Positions 54,473 through 63,015 of a stretch of DNA of 64,000 bases are shown here, piece after piece. This stretch comes from an uncultured Lachnospiraceae bacterium. Lineage in GTDB: Bacteria; Bacillota; Clostridia; Lachnospirales; Lachnospiraceae. A program made the position numbers and the translations under genes. A model generated the notes under the pieces. The model saw only the letters and a program-made list of their open reading frames with translations. It searched no databases and was not told the origin of the DNA. Each line of letters starts with the position of its first letter. Position 1 is the first letter of the stretch. The stretch is from NCBI GenBank assembly GCA_934320895.1, contig CAKRFY010000012.1:10004-74003 (forward strand). Reading direction: 5' to 3'.

Positions 54473-56158
54473 TCAGCGGATCATCCACGCATTTTCAGGA
54501 CTTCTTTTTATTTCCTGTTTATTCTCATACATTGCTTCATCAGCCCTCTTAAATATCTCCTCAAAGCAACTGTATTTCGTGCTATCATATTCTACTATTC
54601 CTACCGCCGCAGATGCGATGTAATCATTAGGATACATTTCATTAATCTGTTCAAACTGTTCCTCAAGAACTTTTTTGCAATTGCCAATGTTCTCTAAATC
54701 ATCTCCCTCAACAATTACCACAAATTCATCCCCGCCTATTCTGAACACAGGACTTCTCTTAAAAGCCCGGCATATACATCGGCAGGAGTCTATTATAAGC
54801 ATATTTCCCTTTTCATGACCAAAATTGTCATTTACATATTTAAGACCATTTACATCAAATAATGCAAGTGCAAATTCAACATTATCATATGTTATCTTTT
54901 TATTTATATCAGCAATATACTCCCTGTATGCCGTAACATTTTTGACCCCTGTCAATGCATCAACATAAGCTTTTTTATTTGCATAGTTAAGTGCATCCTG
55001 AAGCTCTACTATCTCCTGTTTTTCATCTGATATATCCTGCACTGCAAAGATAACATGCAACAGTTTCCCATTTTCATCCCTGTCAACCTCTATAAATCTT
55101 GCACGACACCATCCTCTCCGTTTTCCCTTATACTCTGTTGATATATACTTATTTTGTTTCATCCTGTCATCAAGTGTCGAAAGATTAGTAAAATCAAGCA
55201 TCATACCAAAATATTTTGCTACTGAAAACTTTGTATATATCATCCTAAAAGCTTCCGAAGCACTCTTAGTGTCACCAACTGTCTCAGCTATTATCGGCAG
55301 CCTTTTAATCTCATCATATTCATCAGTATCCATATGGATGTAATACATAAACATATAGATATTTGCAAGTGAACCAACTGTATTATGTTGTTTCTTCTCA
55401 TCTTCAAGTGCAGTCTGCAGCTCTACCTGAGAATACTCAAGTTCAATATTTTTTCTTATTACCTCCTGCGCTACCTCGTCAACGCTAAGATTCATATATG
55501 CTATCAGAACTCCTATGCAGACACCTAAAGTCAGCATATTGCTCTCTGGCAAAAAATTCTGAATTATACAGCCCAAAAATACCGGAATCATAAATGCTGC
55601 CAATATTCCATATCTTTTTCTGCGTTCCGCATTCTTCTGATAACATGCATCCTTTAACAGTGCAACAGCAGAGATGACCATATACATAGCAGGAACAATA
55701 AAAAGATATTCAAAGTGTGAGCTCTTTTTAAACACTCCATTATCCGATACAGAATAAAATATGTCTGTATAACACGACACTATCACTGCACCAAAATATA
55801 TAAACAATGGAACTGCACAATACAGACAACTTATCTTATTTGATATAAGCGCAGATTCTCTGAATATTCCTGAATAAATAAACCACAAAAATATAGTAAG
55901 TCCAAGCGATGCAAATGACAATGTAGCAAAAAAATATCTTACTCCCCCACTCATACCAAGCACACCATAATCTGCAAGATGACCAATTGCAAATGATGTC
56001 ACCATACATAGACTGCTTCCAACTATTGAAAAATAAAGCTTCATAAAAATATCTTTTTTACGCCAGCCATATATCTTTATAATAAGTAGAAACAGCATCA
56101 TAACACATATTATATCCGTTTTTGTATATAAAAACGCATTTTTCATTATTGCATACAT
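54473..56158 (-). CDS. GGDEF diguanylate cyclase with seven-helix membrane sensor
   Basis: A 561-residue protein. Residues 1-225 carry seven or eight hydrophobic segments, then a short coiled coil, a PAS-like region (about 260-385) and a GGDEF domain. The active motif GGDEF is intact (FRIGGDEFVVIVEGD). The usual RxxD inhibitory site just upstream is absent, suggesting no product feedback. It makes the second messenger c-di-GMP. It is about 100 bases from the HD-GYP regulator upstream on the same strand. Confidence 0.92.
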   Translation of the reverse strand: MYAIMKNAFLYTKTDIICVMMLFLLIIKIYGWRKKDIFMKLYFSIVGSSLCMVTSFAIGHLADYGVLGMSGGVRYFFATLSFASLGLTIFLWFIYSGIFRESALISNKISCLYCAVPLFIYFGAVIVSCYTDIFYSVSDNGVFKKSSHFEYLFIVPAMYMVISAVALLKDACYQKNAERRKRYGILAAFMIPVFLGCIIQNFLPESNMLTLGVCIGVLIAYMNLSVDEVAQEVIRKNIELEYSQVELQTALEDEKKQHNTVGSLANIYMFMYYIHMDTDEYDEIKRLPIIAETVGDTKSASEAFRMIYTKFSVAKYFGMMLDFTNLSTLDDRMKQNKYISTEYKGKRRGWCRARFIEVDRDENGKLLHVIFAVQDISDEKQEIVELQDALNYANKKAYVDALTGVKNVTAYREYIADINKKITYDNVEFALALFDVNGLKYVNDNFGHEKGNMLIIDSCRCICRAFKRSPVFRIGGDEFVVIVEGDDLENIGNCKKVLEEQFEQINEMYPNDYIASAAVGIVEYDSTKYSCFEEIFKRADEAMYENKQEIKRSPENAWMIR

Positions 56159-56252
56159 CTCATACGCCTCCCCTTAAAACCACAACGTATCATAGAATGG
56201 CATACCACTAATGTCATACTCCTATTTTATGCTATAACGATAGTGATATTCG

Positions 56253-57293
56253 CTATTTCTCATGCATATCATAACTCTTGTCTTCATCGATCATTTCAAG
56301 CATTATCTTGGCAAACACCGGATCAAACTGTGTACCTATCCCCTTTTCTATCTCTGCTCTTACAATTTCCTGACTTAACACATCTCTGTAACTTCTTTTT
56401 GAAGTCATGGCATCATAAGCATCTGCAACGCCTATTATTCTTGCAAGCTCCGGAATATCCTTCCCCTTAAGTCCATCAGGATATCCCTTTCCATCATATC
56501 TCTCATGATGCCATCTTGCACCAACAGCTATGTTTGGAATTTCTGAAATATTAGATAAAATCTCTGCACCTATAACAGGATGAGTTTTTATAATTTCATA
56601 CTCTTCATCAGTGAGCTTTCCTGTCTTATTTATAATCTCATTTGGTATACCTATTTTTCCTATATCATGCAACATGCCGGCAAAATAAATATCCTCCTGT
56701 TTCTCATCGTCATACCCATATCTTTTAGCAATCTCAATAGCATACATTGCGACTCTCTGCGAATGTCCTTTTGTATATTTGTCTTTCGCATCAATAGCTC
56801 CTGCAAGCGACTGCATAACCTGTATGGAAAGTCTTTGAAACTGTCTCTTCTTCTCTTCCGCTTTTCTCGTCTGTTTTTCAACTTCATTCTGTAGATTTTT
56901 CTGCAGTTTATCAAGCTGTATAACTCTGCGCACTCTCTGAACCATGATCTCAGGTACAAAAGGCTTTGCAATAAAGTCCTGCGCCCCCTCTTTAAAGCTT
57001 TTTACTTCCATTGCTTTATCATCATCTGCCGTAAGAAAAATAACGGGAAGATCTGAAGGAATATCCTCATCCTTTCTTATTGCTGCCATAACCTCAAATC
57101 CGTTCATATCTGGCATATGCAGGTCAAGTAAAACCAGATCAACAACATTTTTTTCAAGAAAGGCAATAGCCTCCGTACCTGACTGTGCCTTACTGACATT
57201 AAATTCCTCCTGTAAAATTTTTTCCGCCAACATAAGGTTTGTTTTTTTATCATCAACTACAAGTATTTGCCAGTCTTTTTCCTGATTATACAT
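56253..57293 (-). CDS. Response regulator with HD-GYP phosphodiesterase domain
   Basis: A 346-residue protein. A receiver (VVDDKKTN, LVLLDLHMPDMNG, FLTADDD, AKPF) is joined by a coiled coil to an HD-GYP domain with MLHDIGKIGIPNEI, HPVIGAEI, HHERYDGKGYPDG and ADAYDAMTS. It would degrade c-di-GMP on phosphorylation. Placed next to the GGDEF gene, the two may form a synthesis and breakdown pair. The ATG follows AAAGGCGGT. Confidence 0.95.
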   Translation of the reverse strand: MYNQEKDWQILVVDDKKTNLMLAEKILQEEFNVSKAQSGTEAIAFLEKNVVDLVLLDLHMPDMNGFEVMAAIRKDEDIPSDLPVIFLTADDDKAMEVKSFKEGAQDFIAKPFVPEIMVQRVRRVIQLDKLQKNLQNEVEKQTRKAEEKKRQFQRLSIQVMQSLAGAIDAKDKYTKGHSQRVAMYAIEIAKRYGYDDEKQEDIYFAGMLHDIGKIGIPNEIINKTGKLTDEEYEIIKTHPVIGAEILSNISEIPNIAVGARWHHERYDGKGYPDGLKGKDIPELARIIGVADAYDAMTSKRSYRDVLSQEIVRAEIEKGIGTQFDPVFAKIMLEMIDEDKSYDMHEK

Positions 57294-57354
57294 AACTTAC
57301 CGCCTTTCTTTGTATCTTATATGATCTTCATCGAATGTATTCATTACAACAAAA

Positions 57355-58536
57355 TTAACTAAGGCTTGGAATCTGCACCTGTATATCACAGTCTGCATCA
57401 TAATCGACACCATCTATCTTAAATCCGAATATCTCATAAAACTCTTTCCAGTATTCATCAATATCCGCAACCTCAGCAAGATTATCCTTGGAAATCTCAT
57501 TCCACACTTTTTCAACTGCCTGCTGAACCTCTGCTTTCATCTCATAATCATCCATTCTGATAAGCCTCTTATCATCAACCGGTACTCCTGAAGGATTGCA
57601 CAATCTGTCGTGTACAAGCCTGTACATCTGCTCTATACAATCCTCATGAAGATTTTTTTCTTTCATTACTTTAAGAAGAATTGAAAGATACAATGGTACG
57701 ATAGGTATCGCAGCACTTGACTGAGTCACTACAGCCTTATTTACTGAAACATATGCACTTACACCATCTACCTGCGCATCTATCTCATCAGCTGTTTTAT
57801 ACAGGTCCTGTTTTGCTCTTCCTATTGAACCATCAAAATATATAGGATGTGTAAGTACAGGTCCAATGTAAGAATAAGCAACTGTCACTGCATTGTCCGA
57901 GAGTACATCCGCTTCTTTCATAGCATCTATCCATAAACGCCAGTCCTCTCCTCCCATAACCTTAACTGTCGCATTTATCTCTTCTTCCGTTGCCGGCTCA
58001 ATAGTAACTTCTGATATTTCATTTGTAGCTAAATCTATCGTTTTATTAGTATACTCGCCACCTGTTGTCTTTAAAACTGAGCGGTATGTAACTCCATCAG
58101 GAGCTTTTCTTCTCGGAGCAGCGACACTGTATATAACCATGTCAACTTTTCCTAAATCTTTTTTAATAAGCTCTATAGTTTCTCTCTTTATATCATCTGA
58201 AAATGCATCTCCGTTTATTGTCTTTGCATAATGACCATCTTTTGTAGCAAATTCTTCGAAAGCAACCGTGTTGTACCATCCTGCTGTGCCAGTTCTCTTT
58301 TCTTTTCCTGGTTTATCAAAAATAACGCCTATAGTATCAGCATTACAAGAATATGTGACTGCTATCCTGCTTGCCAGTCCATACCCCATAGAAGCACCTA
58401 TAACAAGCACTTTCTTTGGTCCATCTGACTTAGGCATCGCATTTATATAATCTATCTGGGCTTTCACAGCCTGTCTACATCCTTCTGGATGAGCTGTAGT
58501 GCACATAAATCCTCTTACTTTAGGTTCAACTATCAT
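57355..58536 (-). CDS. fabV: Trans-2-enoyl-CoA/ACP reductase FabV
   Basis: A 393-residue enoyl reductase of the FabV/TER type, which reduces crotonyl-CoA or enoyl-ACP with NADH in butyrate or fatty-acid formation. The signature start MIVEPKVRGFMCTTAHPEGC fixes the ATG at 58536, after GGAGGAAG. The NAD-binding GASMGYGLASR and the family block containing the active-site lysine (YFDGSIGRAKQDL) follow. No other fatty-acid gene is adjacent. Confidence 0.95.
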   Translation of the reverse strand: MIVEPKVRGFMCTTAHPEGCRQAVKAQIDYINAMPKSDGPKKVLVIGASMGYGLASRIAVTYSCNADTIGVIFDKPGKEKRTGTAGWYNTVAFEEFATKDGHYAKTINGDAFSDDIKRETIELIKKDLGKVDMVIYSVAAPRRKAPDGVTYRSVLKTTGGEYTNKTIDLATNEISEVTIEPATEEEINATVKVMGGEDWRLWIDAMKEADVLSDNAVTVAYSYIGPVLTHPIYFDGSIGRAKQDLYKTADEIDAQVDGVSAYVSVNKAVVTQSSAAIPIVPLYLSILLKVMKEKNLHEDCIEQMYRLVHDRLCNPSGVPVDDKRLIRMDDYEMKAEVQQAVEKVWNEISKDNLAEVADIDEYWKEFYEIFGFKIDGVDYDADCDIQVQIPSLS

Positions 58537-58601
58537 ATTCTTTCTTCCTCCATTAAATAAACGAATGATACGGGCATTTTCTAATTTTTTCCATAAAGTC
58601 A

Positions 58602-58629
58602 AAATGGTGCCGCTTCCGCGACACCATTT
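58602..58629 (-). promoter_or_regulatory. Hairpin upstream of fabV
   Basis: AAATGGTG (58602-58609) and CACCATTT (58622-58629) enclose CGC-TTCC-GCG, a strong stem-loop, followed on the minus strand by TTGACTTTATG. A weaker pairing, CCGAA with TTCGG, lies at about 58639-58662. They sit 66 bases or more before the fabV start and may be a leader or attenuator structure, or the end of an upstream transcript. Confidence 0.45.
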
Positions 58630-58864
58630 CGTATTTACCGAAATTGGTTATATACAACTTCGGCGCCCCTGCCAAGGATTTTTTACACTTGTATTTTAAA
58701 TCCTTATGCCCTATTACTTTACTATATTTATGATTCTATGTCAATTATCTGGAGCTTTCTTATTTTATAAAATAGTTTTCAAAATAATTGAAATTATAGC
58801 AGTTTTTTTCGCAAAGAAAAAAGATATAAATACAATATCTTACATCTGTATCTATATCTTTATT

Positions 58865-58904
58865 GCAGCATCTCACCCGGTGGGTAGATTAAGTGAGATG
58901 CTGC
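58865..58904 (-). terminator. Hairpin downstream of agrD
   Basis: GCAGCATCTCAC (58865-58876) and GTGAGATGCTGC (58893-58904) form a perfect 12-bp stem 52 bases after the agrD stop. A T-run is lacking, so it may end or stabilise the agrD transcript. The interval 58705-58864 shows nothing else. Confidence 0.5.
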
Positions 58905-58956
58905 CCCCTCATACGCCCACTTTTCATTTTACAGTTTCTAAAACATCATATACTCA

Positions 58957-59106
58957 TTATTTTGTATGAGTATGTACGAATTCAGCTAAACCTTCTGGCT
59001 CTTTATCTTCATAAAAATAGAATTTGCAATGCTGTGTAGCTACAGGAGCCATAACAACTGCAAGTGCACAGATAAGATTTGCTGCTTTGTGCATAAAGTT
59101 TCTCAT
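58957..59106 (-). CDS. agrD: AgrD-type autoinducer peptide precursor
   Basis: A 49-residue peptide, easily missed because of its size. An amphipathic N-terminal part (MRNFMHKAANLICALAVVMA) precedes the signal core CKFYFYEDKEPEGLAEF. By analogy with other Clostridia AgrD peptides, a Cys thiolactone ring of five residues (CKFYF) followed by an acidic, Pro-containing tail is expected. The ATG at 59106 has a perfect AGGAGG eight to nine bases upstream. It is divergent from agrB, which would process it. Ring size and exact tail are inference. Confidence 0.85.
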   Translation of the reverse strand: MRNFMHKAANLICALAVVMAPVATQHCKFYFYEDKEPEGLAEFVHTHTK

Positions 59107-59180
59107 TATTCTCGCCTCCTTTTTAATAGATTTACATTAACAGATAAATCAATATATTCTCTATCTGAAATGTTGATTTA

Positions 59181-59248
59181 ATCGTATCATATTTTTCGCC
59201 GTTTTTTATTCTTTTGCTACGAGTGGTCAAAATTTGTATACGAATGGT
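59181..59248 (-). promoter_or_regulatory. AgrA/LytTR-type promoter of agrD
   Basis: On the minus strand ACCATTCGT (59248-59240), 12 bases, and ACCACTCGT (59227-59219) are followed exactly 32 bases later by TGA-TACGAT (extended -10, hexamer 59186-59181). No good -35 is present. The paired 9-bp repeats at two-turn spacing are the usual LytTR binding layout. Confidence 0.72.
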
Positions 59249-59277
59249 ATTTTTTGATACTTTTTCACTATTCTATA

Positions 59278-59345
59278 ACCATTTATTAACGATTTTTGAC
59301 CACTCATTTTCATTTCCAGTCTCAAATACATAAATGTGTTAAACT
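59278..59345 (+). promoter_or_regulatory. AgrA/LytTR-type promoter of agrBAC
   Basis: ACCATTTAT (59278-59286), 12 bases, and ACCACTCAT (59299-59307) are followed exactly 32 bases later by TGT-TAAACT (extended -10, hexamer 59340-59345). The layout mirrors the agrD promoter on the opposite strand. Confidence 0.72.
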
Positions 59346-59397
59346 ATATACATTGATAAAAATATATTAAAACTTTTAGATTTGGGAGGTGTATCAT

Positions 59398-60000
59398 ATG
59401 TTTTATTCAGATAAGCTAAGTTCAAAAATTGTAGAACTAGCTGCAAGCAATAATAATGACATCAGGAAAAATACCGATGTCTATGTGTATCTTGTAAACT
59501 ATATTTTAGAACAGGTCATATTTTTTGTTACAATGATAATTTTGGGACTGATTTTACATAATGTTCTTTTCAGTTTATTATTTTTTCTGATATTTTTTAC
59601 ATACAGAAGTACTGGCGGCGGATATCATGCTTCTAGCCCTTTTCTGTGTACGATTATTTCATATACTGCTTTCTTCGCCGCCTGTATTTTTTGTTTTAAA
59701 TTTGAAATTTCAAAGAGTAAGCTTACACTAGCTGCGTATATTTTTGCAATAATATTTATACTTATCTGCCCATTTTCAGATTGTAAAAACAGGCGGCGGA
59801 CAAATAGTCAAAAGAAATCACTTAAATTAAAACAGATTATTTTTATTGCAATTTTTTCGACACTTGGATTTGTATTTTACTATACAGACTGCTTTTTATA
59901 TTTTAAACTTATTATGATATCCACATATATTATTGCGGTTACACAATCTATAGGCGTTATTCAGATGTGGATTGACAAGGGAGGTTCTTATGATATTTAA
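59398..60000 (+). CDS. agrB: AgrB-type autoinducer processing peptidase
   Basis: A 200-residue membrane cysteine protease that cleaves and exports AgrD. The catalytic residues are His77 and Cys84 in GGGYHASSPFLC, at the same numbers as in Staphylococcus aureus AgrB. Five or six hydrophobic segments are visible. The start at 59398 follows GGGAGGTG. It overlaps the regulator gene by 11 bases. Confidence 0.95.
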   Translation: MFYSDKLSSKIVELAASNNNDIRKNTDVYVYLVNYILEQVIFFVTMIILGLILHNVLFSLLFFLIFFTYRSTGGGYHASSPFLCTIISYTAFFAACIFCFKFEISKSKLTLAAYIFAIIFILICPFSDCKNRRRTNSQKKSLKLKQIIFIAIFSTLGFVFYYTDCFLYFKLIMISTYIIAVTQSIGVIQMWIDKGGSYDI

Positions 60001-60727
60001 TATTGCTATTTGTGACGATGAAGAAATCGATATAAACATTATATCAAATTATTTGTCTGACTTTCAGATGAATAATAATGTTGATTTTAATATTTCAACT
60101 TTTAATAACGGAAAAAATTTACTTGATTCCTATCTTAAACACGGAACATACCACATTTTATTTCTTGATGTTGAAATGCCCGGTTTTTCAGGACTTGATA
60201 TTGCAAAACGTGTCAGGAAGCTTCCTGACAGAGATGTTAAAATTGTATTTGTCAGCAATTACCCCGAATATATGCGCGACAGCTTTGATGTTCAGGCTTT
60301 CCACTATCTTCCTAAGCCATTAACATACACAAACTTTGCAAAAATTATGAAAAGCATTATAACCGATTATAATGAATCACATGCCGTACAATGTATAATA
60401 AAAACTGATCTTTCAGAGGAAGTTATATACTCAAACAAAATTATATATCTAAAAACTGTTGATGCTTATACAAGAAGATTGTTAATCACTCTTGAAGATC
60501 ATTCTGTAGAAACAACCGGACGTCTTGCCGACTGGGAAAAATCACTCAGATGGCAAAATTTTATTATGCCACACAGAGGATATCTTATAAACTCAGCACA
60601 GATACATTATATAGAAGAAGGTAAACTTATAATGAATGATGGTTCAGAGATTCCTATGAGCCGACGAAAAGAAAAAGAAGTGAGACATATGTTTGCTAAA
60701 AACACAATAAATTTAAGGAGATTATAA
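59990..60727 (+). CDS. agrA: AgrA-type LytTR response regulator
   Basis: A 245-residue regulator. The receiver has Asp9-Asp10, phosphoacceptor Asp60 (LFLDVEMPG) and Lys109 (YLPKPLT). The C-terminal LytTR DNA-binding domain (about 140-240) includes the typical HRGYLIN and MSRRKEKEV blocks. The start at 59990 follows GGGAGG. It should bind the paired 9-bp repeats at the agr promoters and at 31116-31145. Confidence 0.93.
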   Translation: MIFNIAICDDEEIDINIISNYLSDFQMNNNVDFNISTFNNGKNLLDSYLKHGTYHILFLDVEMPGFSGLDIAKRVRKLPDRDVKIVFVSNYPEYMRDSFDVQAFHYLPKPLTYTNFAKIMKSIITDYNESHAVQCIIKTDLSEEVIYSNKIIYLKTVDAYTRRLLITLEDHSVETTGRLADWEKSLRWQNFIMPHRGYLINSAQIHYIEEGKLIMNDGSEIPMSRRKEKEVRHMFAKNTINLRRL

Positions 60728-60733
60728 TATAAA

Positions 60734-62095
60734 ATGATATTTAATATTTTCATATGTATTTTTGACATTGCCATTTTAAATATATTCTATAATGCTGTAT
60801 TTTTAAAACGTAATGAAAAAATTCCTCATTTCATTTTTTATGTGTTTTTTATTGTTGCTCAAATTTTTGAAACTACCGCTGGTACCTTTTTTAATTTGGC
60901 AAAAAACAGCAGTTTAATTTCTATAACTATATTAACAAGTACACTAACTGCCTTTTTGTTGACTTTTTTATACAAAAGCACGCTTAAAATCCGCATATTT
61001 GCTTCAATGACATACCAAATATTATGCGGTTTCTCAGAATCAAGTATTTATACGATATTTTCTCTATTACCATTAAATAAAAGTAAACTGCTGCTTTCAA
61101 ATAACAATATCTGTTTAGCTGCTTCAAAAATCATCCTATTTATATTTATAATTGTTTCCACCTTAATATTAAAGAAAAAAAGGAAACAATTATTGTCAGC
61201 TCAATATTCATTTCTTGTATTATTTATGCCAGTTCTCACTATTTTTATGCTGATAGCAATTCCCGATACTTCGCAATCCAGCACATTTCATAAACTTTTA
61301 AATATGATTGCTACTATTGGGCTTATGCTTGCTAATATTATCAACTACTTTCTACTTGATAACATCCTTAAAGTACACGAACTTGAGATAAGTAAAAACC
61401 AGCTTAATGACCAATTAGAATATCAGTCGAAAAAGTATCTGCTTCTTTCAACTACTTACAAAAATTCAAGAAGCATCATTCATGATACGAAAAAACATTA
61501 TTACTATATAATCGACTGCCTGCATCGACAAAGCTACGATGAAATCGAGGATTACCTCGAAAACTCAATAAATGAAATGGAAGTCAATTTCAACCGCATA
61601 AACACTGGAAACCTTGTTATTGATGCATTTGTAAGCAATCATCAAATTGTTGCTGAGCAAAACAATATTATTTTTAAGACTAATATTCAGGTTGACCTTG
61701 ATAATATCCAGATAGAGGATTATGATTTCAGTATCATACTTGGCAACCTGTTGGACAATTGTTACAACGCCTGTACTAAAATCATGGCACCAAAAAGAAG
61801 GGAAATAGATGTTGAAATTTATACAACTGACAGAGAACTTGTTATCCATCTGTCAAATACCTTCAATCCTGACACGACAAAATACAGCGAACATGAACTT
61901 GTTCATGGCTTTGGTACTGCCAATATAAACAATATTGCTATTGAAAACCATGGAACATACAGCAATTTTATTGACAAAAATATGTATCATGCAGTTGTTA
62001 CGATTCCATGTAATATTGATATACATCGTGGAAAACCTGTAAATAAACCGGTTATCAAAGGTGAAGTCTATCTTAATGATACATCCAGAAATTAA
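60734..62095 (+). CDS. agrC: AgrC-type sensor histidine kinase (GHKL)
   Basis: A 453-residue kinase. The N-terminal 210 residues form six or seven membrane helices, the peptide-sensing part. The phosphorylated His is in SIIHDTKKHYYYI, and a GHKL ATPase domain follows with GNLLDNCYNACTK. It lies six bases after the regulator gene and is followed by a terminator. It completes a four-gene agr system. Confidence 0.92.
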   Translation: MIFNIFICIFDIAILNIFYNAVFLKRNEKIPHFIFYVFFIVAQIFETTAGTFFNLAKNSSLISITILTSTLTAFLLTFLYKSTLKIRIFASMTYQILCGFSESSIYTIFSLLPLNKSKLLLSNNNICLAASKIILFIFIIVSTLILKKKRKQLLSAQYSFLVLFMPVLTIFMLIAIPDTSQSSTFHKLLNMIATIGLMLANIINYFLLDNILKVHELEISKNQLNDQLEYQSKKYLLLSTTYKNSRSIIHDTKKHYYYIIDCLHRQSYDEIEDYLENSINEMEVNFNRINTGNLVIDAFVSNHQIVAEQNNIIFKTNIQVDLDNIQIEDYDFSIILGNLLDNCYNACTKIMAPKRREIDVEIYTTDRELVIHLSNTFNPDTTKYSEHELVHGFGTANINNIAIENHGTYSNFIDKNMYHAVVTIPCNIDIHRGKPVNKPVIKGEVYLNDTSRN

Positions 62096-62105
62096 AATAC
62101 TTAAA

Positions 62106-62141
62106 AAAGCAGCTTATCATTCCGTTTAGAAAAGCTGCTTT
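62106..62141 (+). terminator. Terminator of the agr operon
   Basis: AAAGCAGCTT and AAGCTGCTTT form a ten-bp stem with a T-rich tail, just after the agrC stop. Confidence 0.82.
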
Positions 62142-62160
62142 ATCTTTATATCTATTAAAT

Positions 62161-62210
62161 GTCAAGCAGATATTCGCAAGCAGCTCTGCTACTTGCTTGA
62201 TAGTGTTAAA
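62161..62210 (+). repeat. Dispersed intergenic repeat, copy D
   Basis: It begins GTCAAGCAGATATTCGCAAG and continues through GCTCTGCTACTTGCTTGATA, matching copies A to C. Its right end overlaps the ecfT stop codon, so the repeat supplies the end of that gene. Confidence 0.7.
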
Positions 62211-63015
62211 AACTGACTAATCTCAATACTACTGCCAGAACAATAATATATAACAAAACACTGAGATACGCCATTGCATCATTTTTGCCATATTTGAGTG
62301 GCTTCATTTTCGTTCTTCCATCTCCACCGTGATAACATCTTGCATCCATCGCAAGTGCAAGGTCATTTGCCCTCCTTGCTGCTGATATAAAAAGCGGTAT
62401 AAGTATCGGAAGCATAGCCTTTATTCTCTGTATAAAATTGCCTGACTCAAAATCTGCTCCTCTTGCCATCTGTGCTTTCATAATCTTATCTGTCTCATCG
62501 ACAAGTATCGGTATAAACCTAAGTGCTATCGACATCATCATTGCTATTTCATGCACTGGTACTTTTATCTTGTTTAACGGCTTCAACAACTTTTCAAGTG
62601 CATCTGTAAGCTGATTTGGCGTTGTCGTAAGCGTCATAAGTGATGAACCTATGATAAGAAATGTAAGCCTGAGTGCCATAAAAATTGAGCGTTTAACACC
62701 CTCTAATGTAATCGTAAACACCCATGCTTTTAAAAGTACAACCTCTCCGGGTGTCCAGAACAGATTCAATGCAGCCGTAAAAATAAGCATGAACATAATC
62801 GGTTTAAGACCCTTTACCATAAATTTGAATGGTACATGGGATATTTTCACAAGTATTGCAAAAAACAATGCTGCTATTATATATCCGCTAAATTTGTTAA
62901 AACAGAATAATGATATCAGATATGCTAGTGTTCCAACTACTTTGACTCTGGGATCAAGTCTGTGTATCACTGAGTCTGTTGCATAATATTGTCCAATGGT
63001 AATATCTCTAATCAT
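62206..63015 (-). CDS. ecfT: Energy-coupling factor transporter membrane protein EcfT
   Basis: A 269-residue membrane protein that links the ECF ATPases to vitamin-binding S components. Several membrane helices are visible and the two coupling motifs are seen as AQMARGADF and the AMDAR block in LALAMDARCY. It overlaps ecfA2 by four bases (ATGA). Confidence 0.95.
   Translation of the reverse strand: MIRDITIGQYYATDSVIHRLDPRVKVVGTLAYLISLFCFNKFSGYIIAALFFAILVKISHVPFKFMVKGLKPIMFMLIFTAALNLFWTPGEVVLLKAWVFTITLEGVKRSIFMALRLTFLIIGSSLMTLTTTPNQLTDALEKLLKPLNKIKVPVHEIAMMMSIALRFIPILVDETDKIMKAQMARGADFESGNFIQRIKAMLPILIPLFISAARRANDLALAMDARCYHGGDGRTKMKPLKYGKNDAMAYLSVLLYIIVLAVVLRLVSF

Noticed and set aside
58706..58969. 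Rightward open frame of 87 codons before agrD
   Set aside because: No ribosome site, odd composition, and it covers the agrD hairpin and gene end on the other strand.
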